Source: Aeromonas veronii bv. veronii
GTDB lineage: Bacteria > Pseudomonadota > Gammaproteobacteria > Enterobacterales > Aeromonadaceae
DNA: 45,655 nucleotides
Assembly: GCF_000820225.1 (NCBI RefSeq)
Contig: NZ_CDDK01000036.1
Location: forward strand, 1-45,655
Direction of reading: 5' to 3'
Program-made: the position numbers and the translations under genes
Part shown: positions 1 to 8,285 of the stretch, piece after piece
How the letters are laid out: every line of letters starts with the position of its first letter
How positions within the stretch are numbered: position 1 is the first letter of the stretch
Notes under the pieces: generated by a model
The model's database searches: none
The model's input: only the letters and a program-made list of their open reading frames with translations
Told to the model about the DNA's origin: nothing

Positions 1-59
1 TCAAGGGCTTTTCGAGGTTATCGACTTGGCTTTCTGCGTTGCCGCTTGCCCTGTCGATG
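1..59 (-). other. Start of rRNA operon leader (runs off left edge)
   Basis: This stretch lies immediately downstream of the rRNA-type P1 promoter read on the minus strand, so it should be the first ~59 nt of the precursor rRNA leader; the 16S gene would lie outside the window. No ORF or boxA element is visible here. That yrdA is also next to an rRNA operon (rrnD) in E. coli supports the reading. The assignment is inferred from the promoter and synteny, since no mature rRNA sequence is present. Confidence 0.6.
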
Positions 60-94
60 GAGGCGCATTATAGGGAACAGATTCTTTCTGGCAA
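60..94 (-). promoter_or_regulatory. rRNA operon P1-type promoter
   Basis: On the minus strand there is a -35 element TTGCCA (94-89), a 16-bp spacer and a perfect -10 TATAAT (72-67), followed by a GC-rich discriminator starting GCGCC. The 16-bp spacer, the CCC just before the -10 and the GCGC discriminator match enterobacterial rrn P1 promoters, where they give growth-rate and ppGpp control. The A/T-rich tract at about 95-140, with A- and T-runs, fits an UP element. Transcription would start near 59 and run leftwards. Confidence 0.85.
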
Positions 95-170
95 CCCCTT
101 ATCTGCAATAAAATTGCAAAAAACAGCACTTTTTTAGTTATTCATATCCAACCACAGCTTTTATACAAAC

Positions 171-179
171 TTATCCACA
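171..179 (+). promoter_or_regulatory. Consensus DnaA box
   Basis: TTATCCACA is a perfect strong DnaA box. It sits about 110-120 bp upstream of the rRNA P1 start and about 50 bp upstream of the yrdA start. A possible yrdA promoter (TTATTC 138-143, 18 bp, TATACA 162-167) would place the box at the transcription start. The sequence is seen directly; regulatory function is inferred. Confidence 0.5.
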
Positions 180-226
180 GAAACACCCTTCTGGTTGCTA
201 GAATGGCCGAAAACAAGGAGGCCAAG

Positions 227-766
227 ATGGACTTGCGACTGAGACCCTACAAGGGAAAATGCCCGCAACTGGGCAAACGGGTGTATGTAGACCCCTGCGC
301 AACACTGGTGGGCGATATCGAGCTGGCCGATGATGCCAGCATCTGGCCCATGGTGGCGGCACGGGGGGATGTGAACCATATCCGCATCGGCGCCCGCAGC
401 AATATTCAGGACGGCACTGTGCTGCACCTGACTCGCAAGAGCGCCAGCAACCCGACCGGCTATCCGCTGCTGATCGGTGAAGATGTCACTGTGGGTCACA
501 AGGCGATGTTGCACGGCTGCACCATCGGCAACCGGGTGCTGGTCGGCATGGGTGCCATTCTGCTTGATGGCGTCGTGGTTGAAGATGATGTGATGATCGG
601 CGCAGGTTCGCTGGTGCCACCGGGCAAGCGACTCGAATCGGGCTTTCTATATATAGGTAATCCCGTCAAACAGGCTCGCCCACTCAAACCCGCCGAGATC
701 GCCTTCCTCAAGACCTCGGCCGACAACTATGTGCTGCTCAAGGATGAGTATCTGCAAGAGACCTGA
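227..766 (+). CDS. yrdA: Gamma-carbonic anhydrase-like hexapeptide-repeat protein YrdA
   Basis: A 179-residue left-handed beta-helix protein that closely follows E. coli YrdA. It belongs to the gamma-class carbonic anhydrase/CaiE family, soluble trimers with metal held between subunits. The three metal-ligand histidines are visible at about H67 (in VLHLT), H91 (VGHK) and H96 (MLHGCT), with hexapeptide turns on both sides. An in-frame ATG lies at 203, but the ATG at 227 is preferred because AAGGAG sits 6 nt upstream and the protein then begins like YrdA. It stands alone, divergent from the rRNA promoter and convergent with polA. The physiological substrate of YrdA proteins is not settled, so enzyme activity is a family inference. 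Confidence 0.9.
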   Translation: MDLRLRPYKGKCPQLGKRVYVDPCATLVGDIELADDASIWPMVAARGDVNHIRIGARSNIQDGTVLHLTRKSASNPTGYPLLIGEDVTVGHKAMLHGCTIGNRVLVGMGAILLDGVVVEDDVMIGAGSLVPPGKRLESGFLYIGNPVKQARPLKPAEIAFLKTSADNYVLLKDEYLQET

Positions 767-784
767 TAGGGCTGGCAGAAACAG

Positions 785-809
785 GAAGCCCGGCATAATG
801 CCGGGCTTC
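785..809. terminator. Bidirectional terminator hairpin between yrdA and polA
   Basis: A perfect 10-bp stem (GAAGCCCGGC / GCCGGGCTTC) with an ATAAT loop lies between two convergent genes. T-runs on both sides are weak (GCTTCTT on plus, CTGTTTC on minus), so termination may be leaky. No Spot 42-like RNA, which follows polA in E. coli, could be recognised here. Confidence 0.65.
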
Positions 810-854
810 GCTTCTTATATAGCTATATAACCGTGCAGAACGGCTGACCGGAAA

Positions 855-3620
855 TCAGTGAGCCTGATCCCAGTTGTCACCGGTGCCCGCCTCCACCACC
901 AGCGGCACATCTAATTCGGCTGCGGCAGACATCTTCTCCTTGATGATGGCGATGTACTCCTCCAGCTTCTCTTCGCGGATCTCGAACACCAGTTCATCGT
1001 GTACCTGCATCAGCATGCGGATCGACTCATCCTCGATACCGCGGATCCAGCTGTCCACGTTGATCATGGCGCGCTTGATGATGTCGGCAGCCGTACCCTG
1101 CATGGGTGCGTTGATGGCGGCCCGTTCGGCTGCCTTGCGCAGACCGGCGTTGCGGGACTTGATATCCGGCAGATAGAGGCGACGACCAAACAGGGTCTCG
1201 ACATAGCCCTGGGCTTCCGCCTGCTGACGGGTACGCTCCATATACTCCAGCACGCCCGGGTAGCGTTCGAAGTAGAGGTCCATGTACTTCTGCGCTTCGG
1301 CGCGGCCAATCCCCAACTGCTTGGCCAGACCGAAGGCACTCATGCCATAGATGAGGCCGAAGTTGATCGCCTTGGCACTGCGGCGCATATCGGTGGTGAC
1401 CGCATCGATCGCCACGCCGAACACCTCGGCGGCGGTCGCCTTGTGGATGTCCTTGCCCTCGGCAAAGGCGGTCAGCAGCCCCTTATCACCGGAGAGGTGC
1501 GCCATGATGCGCAGTTCGATCTGGGAGTAGTCCGCCGCCACCAGCTTGTAACCGGCGCTCGGAATAAAGGCCTGACGGATCCGGCGCCCCTGCTCGTTGC
1601 GCACCGGGATGTTCTGCAGGTTGGGATCAGATGATGACAAACGGCCCGTAGCCGCTACCGCCTGATGATAGGAGGTGTGTACCCGCCCGGTCTGCGGCTT
1701 AATCATCAGCGGCAACTTGTCGGTGTAGGTGGACTTGAGCTTGGCCAGCCCACGGTGCTCCATCAGCAGTTGCGGCAGCTCATAGGTCTCCGCCAGCTCG
1801 GCCAGCACCTCTTCTGCGGTGGACGGTGCCCCCTTCGGCGTCTTTTTGATGATAGGCAGGCCCAGCTTGGTGAAGAGGATCTCCCCCAGCTGCTTGGGCG
1901 AGGAGAGGTTGAACTCCTGCCCGGCCAGCTCATGGGCCTGCTTCTCCAGCTCCGCCAAGCGCAGCTCGATCTCCTGGCTCTGCTGGTGCAGCAGCTTGGG
2001 ATCGATGGTGGTGCCGAGCAACTCCATCCGCGCCAATACCGGCAGCAGCGGCAGCTCGATCTCACTGAATACCTTGGCGAGACCCGGCACGGCCTCCAGC
2101 TGACCCCACAGGGTCTGGTGCAAGCGCAAAGTGATATCGGCATCTTCCGCCGCATAGGGAGCGGCCTGCTCCAGCTCGATCTGGTTGAAGGTGAGCTGTT
2201 TCACTCCTTTGCCCGCAATATCTTCAAAGGAGGTGGTCTCGACCCCGAGGTAACGCTTGGCCAGCGAATCCATGTCGTGGCGGCTGGCGGTGGAGTTGAG
2301 CACGTAGGACTCGAGCATGGTGTCGTAGGCAATGCCCTGCAGGTCGATGTCATGGTTAAGCAGAACGTTGCGATCGTACTTGAGGTTCTGCCCTACCTTG
2401 AGACAAGTCGGATCTTCCAGCAGCGGTTTGAGCTTGCCGAGCACCACGGCCTCGCTCAGCTGTACCGGTGCCCCCAGATAGTCATGGCCAAACGGTACAT
2501 AAGCAGCCTTACCCGCTTCAACCGCGAAGGAGACGCCGACGATCCGCGCCTCCATATAGTCGAGACTGGTGGTTTCGGTATCGAAGGCAAACAGCGGTGC
2601 CGCTTTCAGCTGTTCCAGCCAGCCGTCAAACTCGGCTTCGTCCAGAATGCAGCGGTAGTCGGTTTCGATGGCGGCAACCGGAGCGGCGCTCTCATCGCCA
2701 GCTTCGTCCTGTCCGGCGCTCTCGCTGCCCTCTTCACCACCGGATTCCAGCTCCTTGATCAGGTTGCGCAGCTCGTATTCGCGATAGACCGCCAGCAGGG
2801 ACTCCTTGTCGACCGGCTTGAGCAACAGCTCTTCCAGACTCTGTTCCAGTTCGACGTCGGTCTTGATGGTCGCCAGTCGATAGGAGAGACGAACCTGCTC
2901 CTCCTGCTCGCGGAACTTGTCGGCAAACGCCTTGGAGCCGCGAAAGCCGAGCGCGGCCACCTTGTCGAGGTTGGCGGCAATATCGTCGATGCTGCCAATC
3001 CCCTGCAGCAGGGCCAGTGCGGTCTTCTCGCCGACACCGGTCATGCCGGGAATGTTGTCGACCTTGTCACCCATCAGGGCCAGATAGTCGATGATGAGCT
3101 CGGGCGGCACGCCAAACTTCTCGATCACCCCTTCCCGATCGGTCTTCACATCTTTCATGGTGTCGATCAGGGTGACATGGTCGGAGACCAGCTGTGCCAT
3201 ATCCTTGTCACCGGTGCTGATCAGCACCGGCAGCTGCTTCTCGGTCGCCTGGCGGGCCAGAGTGCCGATCACGTCGTCGGCTTCAACCCCTTCCACCATC
3301 AGGAAGGGGAAGCCCATCGCCTTGATCATCTGGTGGATAGGCGCAACCTGGCTGCGCAGATCGTCCGGCATACTGGCACGGGTCGCCTTGTACTCGGGAT
3401 AGATGTCATCGCGGAAGGTCTTGCCCTTGGCATCAAACACCACGGCCACATGACAATCAGGATATTGCTTGCGCAGGCTGCGCATCATGTTGGCCATGAC
3501 ACGGACGGCGCCGCTCGGCAAACCGGTCGATGTGCGCAGATCAGCCTGCTGGGAGGCGAAGAAGGCGCGGTAAAGATAAGAGGAGCCGTCGACCAGAATA
3601 AGGGGGTTGCTAGGGGCCAT
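855..3620 (-). CDS. polA: DNA polymerase I
   Basis: A 921-residue family A polymerase, close to the 928 aa of E. coli Pol I, which fills gaps, removes Okazaki primers and acts in excision repair. The 5'-3' nuclease domain spans roughly residues 1-290 (start [15 protein letters not shown]). The 3'-5' proofreading domain follows with its Exo I (FDTETTSLD), Exo II (GQNLKYDRN) and Exo III (YAAEDADI) motifs intact. The polymerase domain shows motif A (DYSQIELRI), motif B ([14 protein letters not shown]) and motif C (VHDELV). An acidic linker at about 295-315 is rich in E, G and S. It is monocistronic, convergent with yrdA. The upstream region holds several DnaA boxes, which may link its expression to replication. 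Confidence 0.98.
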   Translation of the reverse strand: MAPSNPLILVDGSSYLYRAFFASQQADLRTSTGLPSGAVRVMANMMRSLRKQYPDCHVAVVFDAKGKTFRDDIYPEYKATRASMPDDLRSQVAPIHQMIKAMGFPFLMVEGVEADDVIGTLARQATEKQLPVLISTGDKDMAQLVSDHVTLIDTMKDVKTDREGVIEKFGVPPELIIDYLALMGDKVDNIPGMTGVGEKTALALLQGIGSIDDIAANLDKVAALGFRGSKAFADKFREQEEQVRLSYRLATIKTDVELEQSLEELLLKPVDKESLLAVYREYELRNLIKELESGGEEGSESAGQDEAGDESAAPVAAIETDYRCILDEAEFDGWLEQLKAAPLFAFDTETTSLDYMEARIVGVSFAVEAGKAAYVPFGHDYLGAPVQLSEAVVLGKLKPLLEDPTCLKVGQNLKYDRNVLLNHDIDLQGIAYDTMLESYVLNSTASRHDMDSLAKRYLGVETTSFEDIAGKGVKQLTFNQIELEQAAPYAAEDADITLRLHQTLWGQLEAVPGLAKVFSEIELPLLPVLARMELLGTTIDPKLLHQQSQEIELRLAELEKQAHELAGQEFNLSSPKQLGEILFTKLGLPIIKKTPKGAPSTAEEVLAELAETYELPQLLMEHRGLAKLKSTYTDKLPLMIKPQTGRVHTSYHQAVAATGRLSSSDPNLQNIPVRNEQGRRIRQAFIPSAGYKLVAADYSQIELRIMAHLSGDKGLLTAFAEGKDIHKATAAEVFGVAIDAVTTDMRRSAKAINFGLIYGMSAFGLAKQLGIGRAEAQKYMDLYFERYPGVLEYMERTRQQAEAQGYVETLFGRRLYLPDIKSRNAGLRKAAERAAINAPMQGTAADIIKRAMINVDSWIRGIEDESIRMLMQVHDELVFEIREEKLEEYIAIIKEKMSAAAELDVPLVVEAGTGDNWDQAH

Positions 3621-3724
3621 GAAATCGTCCTGCCAGAGATAAACAGCCGCTAGGATGCCACAGGGCCCCCCTCACACCAAGGGGCGCAGCAACAGCACAC
3701 AGAGCCTGATACAGGGACTCAGTC

Positions 3725-3875
3725 TGTGGATAAGTCTGTGTTCAAAAATGGGGCGCATCAGAGTGCACAGTGATAAAACTGTGCATAAGAATATAAAAAT
3801 CCATTAAAAACAGTTAATTGAGATCGTAAAAACCGATCGCAAGACAGTTGGAATGATCTCGATCAATGTGGAAAA
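3725..3875. promoter_or_regulatory. DnaA-box and GATC cluster upstream of polA
   Basis: Three DnaA boxes in the same orientation (all read on the minus strand) lie at 3725-3733 (TTATCCACA), 3780-3788 (TTATGCACA) and 3867-3875 (TTTTCCACA); all fit TTWTNCACA. Four GATC sites occur at 3822, 3835, 3855 and 3861. A 7-bp inverted repeat TGCACAG/CTGTGCA (3764-3785) overlaps the second box, and 3786-3830 is A/T-rich. DnaA is reported to stimulate polA transcription in E. coli, so control of polA is the simplest reading. The rest of the ~400-bp polA-elbB gap (3621-4020) shows no gene. Confidence 0.55.
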
Positions 3876-4020
3876 AGATTTAAGGGAGTAGGTACGGCAG
3901 GATCCAAAACGAAACAATCCTAGCACAGCAAGATGACTTGACCAGCGGAGGGCGAGCGATAACCATACAAAAGTACAACAATCCATCCTGGCTCACATTT
4001 TCAACAACGAGGAGTTTGCC

Positions 4021-4671
4021 ATGAAAAAAGTGGCCGTGATTTTGAGTGGCTGCGGTGTCTTTGACGGGGCCGAAATCCACGAGGCCGTCATCAGCCTGCT
4101 GGCGTTGGCCCGTCAGGGAGCCGCCGTCCAGTGCTTCGCCCCGAACGTGGCGCAGCTCCATGTCATCAACCACCTGACCGGTGAAGTGAGCGAGGGAGAG
4201 AGCCGCAATGTGCTGGTCGAAGCGGCCCGCATCTGTCGTGGCCAGATAAAGGATGTGGCCGAGCTGGATGCGGCCGATTACGACGCGCTGCTGGTGCCCG
4301 GCGGCTTTGGCGCGGCCAAAAACCTGTGTAACTTTGCTATCAAAGGAGCCGAGTGCCAGATCCAGCCCGATGTGCTGAAAGCATGCCAGAGCTTTGCCAA
4401 AGCCAACAAACCGGCCGCCTATATCTGCATCGCGCCCGCCATGATCCCGCTGATCTATGGTGCCGGGACGCTGGCGACCATCGGCCATGACGAAGGCACC
4501 GCCAACGCCATCGAGGCGATGGGTGGCAGCCATCTCAACTGCCCGGTCAACGAGTTCGTAGTGGATCAGGAGCGCAAGGTGATCTCCACCCCCGCCTACA
4601 TGCTGGCCAACAATATTGTCGAGGCGGCAGACGGCATCGAGAAGACAGTCAAGCAACTGCTGGCGCTGTAA
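4021..4671 (+). CDS. elbB: Glyoxalase ElbB (DJ-1/PfpI-like), isoprenoid-linked
   Basis: A 216-residue DJ-1/PfpI superfamily protein that aligns along its length with E. coli ElbB (217 aa). The N-terminus KKVAVILSGCGVFDG and the block LLVPGGFGAAKNL are family hallmarks. The nucleophile-elbow cysteine is in YICIAPAMIP (about residue 140), preceded by the conserved glycine/alanine-rich region. E. coli ElbB has weak glyoxalase activity and was linked genetically to isoprenoid synthesis; its true role is unclear. A strong GAGGAG lies upstream of the ATG. It is monocistronic and convergent with zapB across a shared terminator. Confidence 0.93.
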   Translation: MKKVAVILSGCGVFDGAEIHEAVISLLALARQGAAVQCFAPNVAQLHVINHLTGEVSEGESRNVLVEAARICRGQIKDVAELDAADYDALLVPGGFGAAKNLCNFAIKGAECQIQPDVLKACQSFAKANKPAAYICIAPAMIPLIYGAGTLATIGHDEGTANAIEAMGGSHLNCPVNEFVVDQERKVISTPAYMLANNIVEAADGIEKTVKQLLAL

Positions 4672-4692
4672 TCTTCACCCTGCCAAAAACAG

Positions 4693-4720
4693 ACGGGCCG
4701 CTCATGGAGCGGCCCGTTTT
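4693..4720. terminator. Bidirectional terminator between elbB and zapB
   Basis: An 11-bp perfect stem (ACGGGCCGCTC / GAGCGGCCCGT) with a 3-nt ATG loop is followed by TTTT on the plus strand. The minus strand ends in GTTTTTGG. It can serve both convergent genes. Confidence 0.85.
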
Positions 4721-4743
4721 CAATTCTGCCTGAAGGCGATGAA

Positions 4744-4953
4744 TTAGATGGTTTCGCCCATCTGATCCATCTTGCCCAGCAGAGCACGCAGACGCTCCTG
4801 CCATGCAGTGTGCTCGTTGCGCAGCTGATGGTTCTCGTCTTGCAGCTTGCTGTTCTGCTCTTTCAGCTCGTCCAGCTCCATCTTCAGCAGGGAGATGTTG
4901 TCGACAGCGGATTGTACTTTGGATTCGAGTTGCTCAAGGACTTCTAGTGACAT
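4744..4953 (-). CDS. zapB: Cell division protein ZapB
   Basis: A 69-residue coiled-coil protein starting [14 protein letters not shown] and ending in the [13 protein letters not shown] block that matches E. coli ZapB. ZapB dimers assemble around the Z-ring, contacting ZapA and MatP. Heptad hydrophobics run through almost the whole length. A longer reading to 5163 is rejected because its N-terminal extension shows no family similarity. An ATG two codons upstream (4959) is an alternative; AGG sits about 7 nt before the chosen ATG. A candidate promoter lies at 5014-5043. Confidence 0.93.
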   Translation of the reverse strand: MSLEVLEQLESKVQSAVDNISLLKMELDELKEQNSKLQDENHQLRNEHTAWQERLRALLGKMDQMGETI

Positions 4954-5013
4954 ATGCATACCTGTATGTTCAATTGCGATGCCCCACAGAGGGCGATTCA
5001 AGCGCGTGAAGCC

Positions 5014-5043
5014 AGCATACCCCGAGCGCATCGGCACAAACAA
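5014..5043 (-). promoter_or_regulatory. Candidate zapB promoter
   Basis: On the minus strand, TTGTTT (5043-5038), an 18-bp spacer and TATGCT (5019-5014) form a plausible sigma-70 promoter about 60 bp upstream of zapB. No other gene is seen in 4954-5199. Confidence 0.4.
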
Positions 5044-5199
5044 GCCAGTGCGCTGTAAAATGCGCCTTCCATAGATGTATTGTCTAAATATGCGTCTATT
5101 TTTCTCGCATCCTGCGTCCGAGCCGCGACAACACACTGAACCGTGCGTAAAAGACCCCGCCACCTGCGCATCATTTGCCCCCTCCTGACGGCGCCGCCG

Positions 5200-6480
5200 T
5201 TATCCATGCAAGGCGATATAAGCCCCCAGCAATAGACAGGCGACCACATACATCAGCAGGCCATAGAGCAGATTCCAGCGCAGGATCAGCCCGGCACTGA
5301 GGTTGTAACGGGAGGCCAGCGCCAGATTGGAGCCGGAGAGCGGACTGGTGCCGGTGGCAAGCCCCCACCCCAGCAGGAAACACATGCCGAGCAGGCTGGG
5401 ATCCGGCGCCAGCGGCCAGAGCAGCGGCGCCAGCCCGGAGATACTGATGAGCGGATGTACCCCGACGATGGCCACCAGCAGTATCAGCAGCAGAGTGAGG
5501 GATGCCTCAAGCCAGCCAAAGTGATTGAACAGCGGCAAGCCGTGACCGGCACCGAGATCGATGACCGACAACGCACTGTTGATGCCTGCCGCCAGCAAAC
5601 CGGCCCCCAGAAACAGCACCAGCTGACCACCGATGGCGGGGAAGCGCTCCACCACCTGCCGCTTGAGGGCCGCCTTGCGCCCGGCCCTCGGCATAAAAAG
5701 CAGCGCCAGCAGCGGGGCCACCAGCGCGATCACCGCCAGAATGCCGAGCTGGGGCCAGATCTGCTTGATGAGCAGTACCAGCAACGCCAGCGTGACCGGC
5801 AGCCCCAGGGTCTGCAACCGCAGCGGATAACCGGCAAAGTCGGCCACCCCGATCCGCTCCACCTGCCAGGCGGTCAGTCCCATCGCCAGCAAGGCGGCGA
5901 GGATCCCGAACGGCAAAATATGGGAGAGCTGCAAGCCCGGCGCATAGGTAAGCGCCACCGCCATGGCGACAAAGAAGGGTGACCAGAAGGCAGCGGCACA
6001 GAAGATCCGGCTCAGCACCATCACCTGACGCCGCTCCAGGGTGCCATTGCGCTCCAGCCGATCGCCGATGATGAACAACACCGAGAGGTTGATGACCGCC
6101 CCCAGCAGATTGAGGCTGGCCATGGTGCTCCACAGACCTTTACGCCCGGTCCAGGAGGTGGTGCCGGTCAAGAGACCTGAGGTGGCGAGGTTGAGGGTGC
6201 TCACCGCGGCAAACATGGTGAGCATATTGATGTTGGGCAGCAGCCAGTCACCGGCGGTGAGGGGCGCGCCCTGCCACCAGGAGAAGATGAGCAGCAGCAG
6301 GGCGGCGCCATACAGGGCCAGCGCCTGCCGCTTGGCGGCTCCCACCAGCCAGGGCCAGGTGAGCAGTGACGCCCCCCAGGCCGCCATGGCCGCTGGCCAG
6401 GGGGAGAGTCCCAGATAGAGATGGAGCAGGTTGAGCAGCCACATCCCCAAAATCAGATAACCCGACCAGCGTTTGGCCAT
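5200..6480 (-). CDS. Polytopic membrane protein, putative ion-transporter-superfamily permease
   Basis: A 426-residue, strongly hydrophobic protein with about 11-12 predicted membrane segments. Two internal loops resemble re-entrant hairpins of the IT (ion transporter) superfamily: an N-terminal stretch with LATSGLLTGTTSW and a C-terminal one with GLATGTSPLSGSNLALAS, both rich in G, S, T and N. This suggests a secondary transporter for an anion or organic acid, but I cannot name the substrate. It begins 20 nt after cysE stops and is the last gene of an apparent fieF-cysE-permease unit, which hints at sulfur or amino-acid transport. That link is inference from position only. Confidence 0.75.
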   Translation of the reverse strand: MAKRWSGYLILGMWLLNLLHLYLGLSPWPAAMAAWGASLLTWPWLVGAAKRQALALYGAALLLLIFSWWQGAPLTAGDWLLPNINMLTMFAAVSTLNLATSGLLTGTTSWTGRKGLWSTMASLNLLGAVINLSVLFIIGDRLERNGTLERRQVMVLSRIFCAAAFWSPFFVAMAVALTYAPGLQLSHILPFGILAALLAMGLTAWQVERIGVADFAGYPLRLQTLGLPVTLALLVLLIKQIWPQLGILAVIALVAPLLALLFMPRAGRKAALKRQVVERFPAIGGQLVLFLGAGLLAAGINSALSVIDLGAGHGLPLFNHFGWLEASLTLLLILLVAIVGVHPLISISGLAPLLWPLAPDPSLLGMCFLLGWGLATGTSPLSGSNLALASRYNLSAGLILRWNLLYGLLMYVVACLLLGAYIALHG

Positions 6481-6500
6481 CGACTACTCCGGCCGGGAGA

Positions 6501-7280
6501 TCAGAGACACTGATCCATATCCAGGGAAGGCTTGTCGCACTCCGGACGGCCGACGATCTTGGCAGGTACGCCAGCGACCGTGGTATGAGGCGGCACCGGA
6601 TTGATCACCACGCTGCCCGCGCCAATTTTGGCGCCCACGCCCACTTCGATATTGCCGAGCACCTTGGCGCCCGCCCCTATCATCACCCCTTCGCGGATCT
6701 TGGGATGGCGATCGCCGCTCTCCTTGCCGGTACCGCCGAGGGTCACGCTCTGCAGGATGGAGACATCATCTTCAATCACCGCCGTCTCGCCCACCACTAT
6801 GCCGGTGGCATGGTCGAACATGATCCCCTTGCCGATGCGGGCGGCCGGGTGCACATCCACCCCGAACACCACCGAGATCTGATTTTGCAGATAGAGGGCC
6901 AGCGAGCGGCGCCCCTGACGCCACAGCCAGTTGGCGACCCGATAACCCTGCAGGGCATGGAACCCCTTGAGATAGAGCAGCGGGGTGGAGAAGAGATCGA
7001 CCGCAGGATCCCGCTCCTGCACGGCGCAGATGTCGGCCGCCACTACCGTCAGCAGCTCGGGCTCGCTGCGCAGGGCCAGCTCGATCACCTCGCGCAGTGC
7101 GATGGCGGGCATGGTGGCGCTGTCGAGTTTGTTGGCCAGCTGGAAGCTGAGGGCCGAACGCAGATTCTTGTGATTGAGAATGGTGGAGTGGAAGAAGCTG
7201 GCCAGCATCGGCTCCTGGGCCGCCATGCACTCCGCTTCTTGCTGAATTTTGTGCCAGGTTTTGGCAACCAGTTCATCCAT
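6501..7280 (-). CDS. cysE: Serine O-acetyltransferase CysE (short C-terminus)
   Basis: A 259-residue enzyme transferring acetyl from acetyl-CoA to serine, the committed step of cysteine synthesis. The N-terminal helical domain (about 1-140) and left-handed beta-helix (about 140-240) match E. coli CysE. Catalytic histidines are visible at H157 (FDHATG) and H192 (DRHPKI), and the GTGKESGD loop is intact. The protein stops in DMDQCL, about 14 residues short of E. coli CysE (273 aa); the tail that ends in isoleucine and docks into the CysK active site is missing. No displaced tail is visible in other frames after the stop. It lies 8 nt after fieF. Confidence 0.95.
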   Translation of the reverse strand: MDELVAKTWHKIQQEAECMAAQEPMLASFFHSTILNHKNLRSALSFQLANKLDSATMPAIALREVIELALRSEPELLTVVAADICAVQERDPAVDLFSTPLLYLKGFHALQGYRVANWLWRQGRRSLALYLQNQISVVFGVDVHPAARIGKGIMFDHATGIVVGETAVIEDDVSILQSVTLGGTGKESGDRHPKIREGVMIGAGAKVLGNIEVGVGAKIGAGSVVINPVPPHTTVAGVPAKIVGRPECDKPSLDMDQCL

Positions 7281-7288
7281 GTTGCAGC

Positions 7289-8200
7289 CTACTGTTGTTC
7301 TGGGTGAGGGCTCTGTTGTTCTTTTGTCAGCACCGAGATGGGGTCCATGTGGATGATGACATCCATCCGCTCGAATGCCTGGCGTACCGCCAGTTCGGCT
7401 TCATCGGCGATCTGATGGGCCTTGACCAGGGGGATCTGATCATCCAGTTCAAGATGCAACTGTACGAATCGGGTCGGCCCGGATTGACGGGTGCGCAGGT
7501 CATGTACGCCGTGTACACCTTCTACGGCACAGCAGAGCGCCATTATTCTCGCTTGTTCTTCCGCTGGCAACTGACGATCGAGCAGCGCCTGCACCGACTC
7601 GTAGCCGATGTGTCCCGCCCCCCACAACAGGAATAGCCCGATCAGGATGGCAAACAGGCCGTCGGCCCAGTACCACCCCTGCCCCGCCAGCACCAGCGCC
7701 AGCAAGACACCGGCATTGAGCAGCAGATCGGAGCGGTAGTGCAGCATGTCGGCCTTGATGGCCACACTGTTGGTCTTGCGAATAACGAAACTCTGAAAAC
7801 TGACCAGCAGCAGGGTCAGCACGATGGATCCGCCGCTGACCCAGAGACCCGCCTCCAGCCGCAGGATAGGCGCCTGATTGAGCAAGGAGGAGATGCCATG
7901 CATCACCAGCAGCAGGGCGGAGCCGGAGATAAAGGCCGACTGGATGAGGCCCGCCAGCGACTCCGCCTTGCCGTGGCCGAAACGGTGCTCGTCATCGGCG
8001 GGGGCCAGCGCATAGCGAATGGCCAGCAGGTTGATGATGGAGGCACTCACATCCATGAAGGAGTCGGTGAGCGATGCCAGCAGGGTCGACGAGTCGGTCA
8101 TCAGCCAGGCGATCAGTTTGCCGATGATCAGCAGGGTAGCGGTGGTGACCGCCGCTATGCTGGCAAAGGTCACCCAACGGGAATATTGTTGATGGCTCAA
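7289..8200 (-). CDS. fieF: Cation-efflux pump FieF (CDF family)
   Basis: A cation diffusion facilitator of 303 residues, near the 300 of E. coli FieF (YiiP), which exports Zn2+/Fe2+ against protons. The transport-site acidic residues appear in TDSFMD (TM2) and in KADMLHYRSD (TM5); the FGHGKAES loop and C-terminal cytoplasmic metal-sensing domain (HDLRTRQSGPTRF) are conserved. The start is set at a TTG (8200) with AGAGGAAAG 7 nt upstream. The only upstream ATG in frame (8338) overlaps cpxR and adds unrelated residues. Divergent from cpxRA, as fieF is also a cpx neighbour in E. coli, and followed closely by cysE. Confidence 0.93.
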   Translation of the reverse strand: MSHQQYSRWVTFASIAAVTTATLLIIGKLIAWLMTDSSTLLASLTDSFMDVSASIINLLAIRYALAPADDEHRFGHGKAESLAGLIQSAFISGSALLLVMHGISSLLNQAPILRLEAGLWVSGGSIVLTLLLVSFQSFVIRKTNSVAIKADMLHYRSDLLLNAGVLLALVLAGQGWYWADGLFAILIGLFLLWGAGHIGYESVQALLDRQLPAEEQARIMALCCAVEGVHGVHDLRTRQSGPTRFVQLHLELDDQIPLVKAHQIADEAELAVRQAFERMDVIIHMDPISVLTKEQQSPHPEQQ

Positions 8201-8230
8201 AACCGGCTTTCCTCTGGCGATGAAAAACTT

Positions 8231-8236
8231 ATTATA
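8231..8236 (-). promoter_or_regulatory. Candidate fieF promoter -10
   Basis: A perfect TATAAT on the minus strand lies about 30 nt upstream of the fieF start. No convincing -35 is seen 16-18 bp upstream; an inverted repeat CTGAC/GTCAG (8239-8254) occupies that region and may be an operator. Confidence 0.35.
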
Positions 8237-8285
8237 CCCTGACCCCGGCGTCAGTTTGGCGCGAAAATCTGCGGAATAACACCAG

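Noticed and set aside
767..854. Spot 42 sRNA gene downstream of polA
   Set aside because: Only a terminator hairpin is visible; no Spot 42-like sequence could be recognised in the gap.
1665..3653. 662-codon open frame on the plus strand opposite polA
   Set aside because: It is fully antisense to an intact polA, has no family motif, and is explained by high GC codon bias.
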